From NCBI GenBank assembly GCA_036674765.1, contig JARVKI010000029.1, positions 368,397 through 432,396 on the forward strand: a stretch of 64,000 nt of DNA. Direction: 5' to 3'. The stretch's first letter is position 1; each line of letters opens with the position of its first letter. The notes under the pieces are model-generated. The model was not told the DNA's origin. It worked only from the letters and a program-made list of their open reading frames with translations, and made no database searches. Origin of the DNA: Seiridium cupressi. Its lineage: Eukaryota; Ascomycota; Sordariomycetes; Amphisphaeriales; Sporocadaceae. The translations under genes were made by a program, and so were the position numbers. This document shows, piece after piece, positions 58,895-64,000 of this stretch.

Positions 58895-61660
58895 TTAAGG
58901 TCCATTCTCTACGCCTTTTCCCCTGAGCACCGAACTCAAATTCGACTCCACAACAACTCTTTCACCAAACGATTCGCTCCACTTTGATAGAACAGCATCA
59001 AGTTGTTCTTCGATCCGACGAGCTTCGCCCAGGTCCATGTCCAGAGCCCCTGCAATATCACCCTCCAGAATGTACTTATCATACCTCACAAGGTCCTTCA
59101 GAGAAGTTGAGAGGTGCTGGATGGCTGTGTGAACTAGTAAGATCAACTCGCGTGTTTGTTCGTCTACAAGACTGTTTTCGAATGGTAGGAAGATGCTCTT
59201 TGTTCTCCTGAATTTTCTTGGCCGACCTAAGCTTTCGTCGGCTGCAATTGACTTTTGGCGCCTCAAGAGATATGCTCTGGGATCCCCTGATGGAAGTGAT
59301 GTCATGATTGGCTCCTTATCTTCAGTTGCTTCCTCATATGCCTGAACACCGGTGCAGTGCACTAGGGTAAAAGCGTTCTCCCTTTGCACATATCGTGTAG
59401 AAGGCTGATGTCCATTCTCGGGGACTTTTGCATTATCTACATGCCGTGCCAAGGTAGGGAATCTATCTGCGGGAATCTGCTGAGCCGTTATGCCCATATC
59501 CTGAGTATTGGGTGTCGGTTGTTGTTTGCTAACATCACTCTGATCATTCATTTGCGCAAGAGAATCCCCAAGTTCTTGCGTGTGGCGTGTTTCTCGTGAT
59601 AACTGTGATTTACCAAACGAGATGGTACTCTGCTTCAAACCATCGGACCTTGTTTGACGTTTGGAACCGTAACGATTCTGCCACTTCTCCTGATCCTTCT
59701 GTAGCGACGACGGTGGTGTCCAGGGGGGCTGTACCTGGCGACGCAACAAACCAGTTGTTGGTTGGTGAGATATTTCAACTGGACTTGAGACTGGGCTTCG
59801 ATAAAGGGCCGAGTTCGGTAGGTGGAAGTGATCGGGTTGCGGGTAACGCATGCTCGGTGGAAGGTCCAAATCTTGCGGCGGTGCTCCACGATGCCGTAGT
59901 ATTTCGGGCTCTGGTGTCATAGAGAAGGTTCTCATCCTGCTGTGTATTTGATGTTGCGCGGGGAGAGTGTCGTCAGCTTGGGACATCATTCTCTCAGGAG
60001 ACGGAGAAACCATTGCTTGGAAAGGCTCCCTGGGCGGACTCCCGATGGGCTTCTCAGTGAAATTCTGACTAGCTGTATATGGAGCTGGTAAGTTGCCATT
60101 CTCCCTCCGATGCGGATCTCTAACCCGCTCATTGAGATTAGAAGACATGTCACTGATAGACCCATGTACTGGAAGGCTCCCGTCGATCGTCAGTCTGGCG
60201 TCATCGAGTGAGCCGAAAGTCTGATTGACATGCTTCAGCGCATCCGCTGAAGAATTGATAGAAGTCCACCTAGATGGGAAAGGTGTGGAGGGTCGTCGTC
60301 GCATGGGACTGCTCTGATGCTGATGCGTCTCACGCGATAGACTCCCTTCGGTTCCGCCTTTCAGAGTCGCCTGTATTGCACTCTGGTTTGAAGGTAAAAT
60401 GGCGTGTACCGAGGCTTCAGTCGTCAAATTCTCACCATTAGTCAGCTTTGGAGTCAACTCGATATGTTGTCTGCCAGTAGTACAGCTTTCTCCACTAGGA
60501 TTATGATTGGGAGGGTTGGCAGCCATAGTCTTCAAAGCGTTGGGCTCGCTGATAGAACCCAATGGTCCATATACCTCTTCACAAAGAGTTGTAAAGTGTT
60601 CAACAATGGCAAACTCGTCGTCGAACAGAACTTCATCTTTGGAGGGTTCGATATTGACATCATAGGAGCCTTTGGGACATCTGATATCAAGCCGAATGAA
60701 AGCATCGCATAGTGACTTCGCACTTGGCTGAGCGGGTAGCGCACTTCCTAGATACTTGGTATACACTGCCATGAGCTTTTGCATCGCGCCTTTTGTGCCA
60801 ATGACAGGTCTGCCGTCGACAGAAAAATAGCGATGGTTGGGAAGTCGTAGAAACTCGGCATCTGGTTTCCACATTGTTGCATTGAAGACAAAGGACGTTT
60901 CAGAGCAGCCGGCTCCATCATCAGACTCCTGGTGCGGTCCGCCAGCCCTGGGAAAGTTACCCTCCTTCTCCATGCAACATGAAGTGACATCTTTACCGAA
61001 GATCTGAAGGACAGCTTCGCTAGAAGTAGCATTTCGTCGCGATGGATAATTCCAGTTGAGAGAATTCTTGTCGAGGACTTTGAAGGCCAGTCTGATGTGT
61101 GGCTTTGCTACTGCGTACGACCGAAGCAGATCCTTGATCTTGTCCAGTGTTTTTCTGGCTCCTTTCACAGCGACCTCCTTCCGCACAGGGATTTCGTGGT
61201 AGAGTTGAGAAACACTTACAGTAGTTCCGACAGGGGCTGATCCATTTTGCTGGTTGAGAACGCCTCCTTCCTTGGGGTTGATTTGAAGAACTGCGGCCAC
61301 AGGGTCCGAGAGGGTCTTTGTGGTGATGGTGAGCTTGCCTACTGTGTTTGCACTCGCTAGTGCCTCACCACGAAAGCCAAAGGTGTTGCCGGCTAGGATC
61401 CGCAAGTCGTCGAAAGCCCGAAGCTTGCTTGTATGACCACGCCTTCCAAGAGAGTCATAGTCGGCGGGGTGGATACCAACTCCATTATCCCTGACCTCGA
61501 TCTTGTCGATGGTGTTGAAAGAGATGAGAACCTCTATAGTATTAGCATTTGCATCAATAGCATTGTCTACTAATTCCCTGACCAGTGTTACTGGTGTAGT
61601 GATGAGAGATGTCGATCCCAGAAGTTCCTTGGTCTTCTTAGAAAGAGCGGTGATAGGCAT
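58895..61660 (-). CDS. MutL/PMS1-like mismatch-repair protein lacking a recognisable C-terminal domain
   Basis: Member of the MutL/PMS ATPase family acting in DNA mismatch repair, normally as a heterodimer with Mlh1 in the nucleus. Single exon, 921 residues from Met at 61660, which opens the family start MPITALSKKTKELLGS. The frame stays open 55 codons further upstream, but that extension is not MutL-like. GHKL ATPase motifs are intact: E29 and N33 in RELVDNAIDA, DNGVGI (58-63), GRRGHTSKL (72-80), GFRGEAL (95-101), and GTTVSV followed by PVRKE. The transducer domain continues to about 360 with the family motif SVDGRPV and the Lys-containing DVNIEPSKDEVLF. From about 390 the chain is a long Ser/Pro/His/Gln-rich linker. 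The C-terminal 100 residues are helical and show neither the DQHAxxE endonuclease motif nor the usual MutL dimerisation fold. Closest guess is a fungal PMS1-type paralogue. Confidence 0.88.
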   Translation of the reverse strand: MPITALSKKTKELLGSTSLITTPVTLVRELVDNAIDANANTIEVLISFNTIDKIEVRDNGVGIHPADYDSLGRRGHTSKLRAFDDLRILAGNTFGFRGEALASANTVGKLTITTKTLSDPVAAVLQINPKEGGVLNQQNGSAPVGTTVSVSQLYHEIPVRKEVAVKGARKTLDKIKDLLRSYAVAKPHIRLAFKVLDKNSLNWNYPSRRNATSSEAVLQIFGKDVTSCCMEKEGNFPRAGGPHQESDDGAGCSETSFVFNATMWKPDAEFLRLPNHRYFSVDGRPVIGTKGAMQKLMAVYTKYLGSALPAQPSAKSLCDAFIRLDIRCPKGSYDVNIEPSKDEVLFDDEFAIVEHFTTLCEEVYGPLGSISEPNALKTMAANPPNHNPSGESCTTGRQHIELTPKLTNGENLTTEASVHAILPSNQSAIQATLKGGTEGSLSRETHQHQSSPMRRRPSTPFPSRWTSINSSADALKHVNQTFGSLDDARLTIDGSLPVHGSISDMSSNLNERVRDPHRRENGNLPAPYTASQNFTEKPIGSPPREPFQAMVSPSPERMMSQADDTLPAQHQIHSRMRTFSMTPEPEILRHRGAPPQDLDLPPSMRYPQPDHFHLPNSALYRSPVSSPVEISHQPTTGLLRRQVQPPWTPPSSLQKDQEKWQNRYGSKRQTRSDGLKQSTISFGKSQLSRETRHTQELGDSLAQMNDQSDVSKQQPTPNTQDMGITAQQIPADRFPTLARHVDNAKVPENGHQPSTRYVQRENAFTLVHCTGVQAYEEATEDKEPIMTSLPSGDPRAYLLRRQKSIAADESLGRPRKFRRTKSIFLPFENSLVDEQTRELILLVHTAIQHLSTSLKDLVRYDKYILEGDIAGALDMDLGEARRIEEQLDAVLSKWSESFGERVVVESNLSSVLRGKGVENGP

Positions 61661-62369
61661 GACGATAATGAACAAGGAAAGGCATTCGGCCGAAACAGCT
61701 AAATATAGTGTCTGAGATAGAAGAGAGAATGTGTAAACGGCGAAGACAGTATGAAGTGACGATATTCTACTGCTTCCGTGGTGATTTGGACTCGGCCAAA
61801 GAAAAAGCATATAATTAGTATTCATATAGATTGAGACGGTTCATTGCTCTGGAATCAAGTAAGGAGGCTGATCTCACATTTTTGGAGATGCAGCAAAAGT
61901 TCTGGCCAACCAGATCTGCGTTGTCGACTCATTTAGGCAATCACGCAGCCCCCTCGGTTCTGGGGGTCTCACATTGCTGTTTTCTTTGGTTGGTTGGTTG
62001 GTTGGTTGCTCGTGCCTTCCCCACGGGCTAAATACAACTTTATGTGTATGTGTGTAACGAAAAGACCCCGCTCCCGCAAGCACGACCTCTGATGAGCTTT
62101 TGGTCATGTCTCAATTGACAATTAATCCCATGCCAGTGAATTAGCAGCTGCCCCCGCTCCGAGCTAGGAACGCATCCCGCACCACCAACAGACAGCAGAC
62201 AGCTAGAGGTAACTGCATGTAAACCCGCCATCCGCCATTATTCAGATACTCTCATATTTTCTGACAGCTCGCGACTTCACCTTCCCGGATTTCTATACGC
62301 TTGGATAGTCAGGTGCAGAGTTTCCTCCCCGAATCGCAAGGCAATTCTCCGACATACCCACCAGCAAAA
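61661..62369. other. Divergent promoter region of MutL-like gene and RIB4
   Basis: About 710 nt shared upstream region. Contains a (TTGG)n microsatellite and no gene. Confidence 0.6.
61986..62008. repeat. TTGG tetranucleotide microsatellite
   Basis: Five and three-quarter perfect copies of TTGG in tandem. Confidence 0.9.
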
Positions 62370-63105
<736 letters not shown>

Positions 63106-63925
63106 ATAGAGATGTCACTGACGTGTCCGACGAGCCCATAGACTAGATTGGGTAAAAATCGTAAAAGCTTGGAAGTGCATGGCGTTGTTTGTGTCATGTT
63201 GCAATCGCCAGCCGCCATGACATTGCACAGGAAACCTAGAAGAGTTGCTTTTGATGTGATTACCAACATAGAAGACGCGACCTCTACTGGACTGTGTATC
63301 ACGTTCATGGTACTGGGGTTGAATACGTTACGGTTGCCCTCAACGACATCAAAGCCATCTAACGCTGTCAATGGCAGGTAGATGAATCATCAACTTGAAA
63401 TGCTTCCCTGTCTCCTGACCTGTTCGGATTTCCTCCGAGGGTAGTAGTTGTGTTGTCAGACCCGACGTTGAAGCATAGTATCATTTCTACACCCACTGAC
63501 TGATCAACTTTATAAACAAATATTACCCTTTGAATCAACATCACATATTAGACTAACGAGGGACTTTGTATGCCATTTCTGGCGATCCGACAAAGTAAAA
63601 CATGACTCAGGAGTGGTCTCGAGAGCTCCGTGTTGGAACTTTTCCTAGCACAAGAAATTAACGTCCCCCATTGTTGAGGTGCACCCGTCACCACGTAGTT
63701 AGGACAGCCGCTCAAGAATCGACCCAAGTATTAGATTAACGTGATATGTAAGTGCTGTGTGGCAGGTTTAGGTGTTTGTGTGCTCGGTCTATCAATAAGC
63801 TTGCTCTCCCCAATGCAGTCACCTCGAATATCTGCTCTCATGAAAGGTCTATCTTCAAGTCTTCTCTCTTTCTTGCTTTGCGTTTCTCCTGTCCAATAAT
63901 ATAAATCAACCCTCTTATCCAAAAG

Positions 63926-63926
<1 letters not shown>
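63106..63926. other. Downstream intergenic sequence
   Basis: RIB4 3' region followed by AT-leaning non-coding sequence. No gene seen. Confidence 0.5.

Positions 63927-64000
<74 letters not shown>
63927..64000. repeat. Poly-G run at the window end
   Basis: Seventy-four consecutive G bases running to the last position, preceded by AAAAGC. Homopolymers of this length are very rare in fungal genomes; more likely a sequencing or gap-filling artefact, or the end of a contig. Confidence 0.85.

Overview
This window is eukaryotic nuclear DNA from a filamentous ascomycete (Pezizomycotina). The evidence is many short introns (mostly 50-180 nt, GT...AG, with CTAAC/CTGAT-like branch sites), mixed-strand genes with no operons, and typical fungal families: a Zn2Cys6 regulator, DHA1 MFS and FLC/TRP-like membrane proteins, CGR1, a fungal PX/PXB protein and a secreted Pro-rich protein. 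The class cannot be fixed from sequence alone; the style fits Dothideomycetes or Eurotiomycetes, which is inference. All gene models were spliced by hand from GT/AG sites and reading frame.

Layout. 1-828: 5' part of a DHA1 MFS transporter on the minus strand, cut by the window edge. 829-4464: gene-free. 4465-7927: large C2H2 + Zn2Cys6 transcription factor. 8655-9985: membrane-anchored alpha/beta hydrolase. 10266-10904: tubby/LURP-one-like protein (minus). 12460-13717: seven-exon SDR whose active-site Lys is replaced. 14034-14628: cytidine deaminase. 15545-17686: ELMO/CED-12 protein. 18209-19727: GRF zinc-finger protein. 21136-22249: F-box-like protein. 24701-24934: small Ser-rich protein. 26747-29042: SDH1. 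A minus-strand block follows: PX/PXB protein (29830-32948), coiled-coil membrane protein (34438-35541) and CGR1 (36203-36659). 36660-40612: gene-poor. 40613-43615: 1000-residue Ser/Pro-rich protein. 44903-46830: repeat-containing orphan (minus). 49540-53002: TRP/FLC-like membrane protein (minus). 53003-57271: gene-poor, with one unexplained 323-codon ORF. 57272-57838: secreted basic Pro-rich protein. 58895-61660: MutL/PMS1-like protein (minus), divergent from lumazine synthase RIB4 (62370-63105). The window ends in a 74-nt pure G run that looks like a technical artefact.

Most genes are independent housekeeping functions: respiration (SDH1), riboflavin (RIB4), pyrimidine salvage (cytidine deaminase), ribosome biogenesis (CGR1), mismatch repair (MutL), and Rho-GTPase or membrane traffic (ELMO, PX/PXB). 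The left 14 kb (MFS, regulator, hydrolase, SDR) loosely resembles an accessory cluster, but no backbone synthase is visible. I found no CRISPR, intact transposon, tRNA or rRNA, and no clear previously undescribed system. The most unusual items are the SDR lacking its catalytic Lys, the repeat-built orphan at 44.9-46.8 kb, the MutL protein without a recognisable C-terminal domain, the PX/PXB gene with two stop-free 54-nt introns, and the unexplained ORF at 54.9-55.9 kb.
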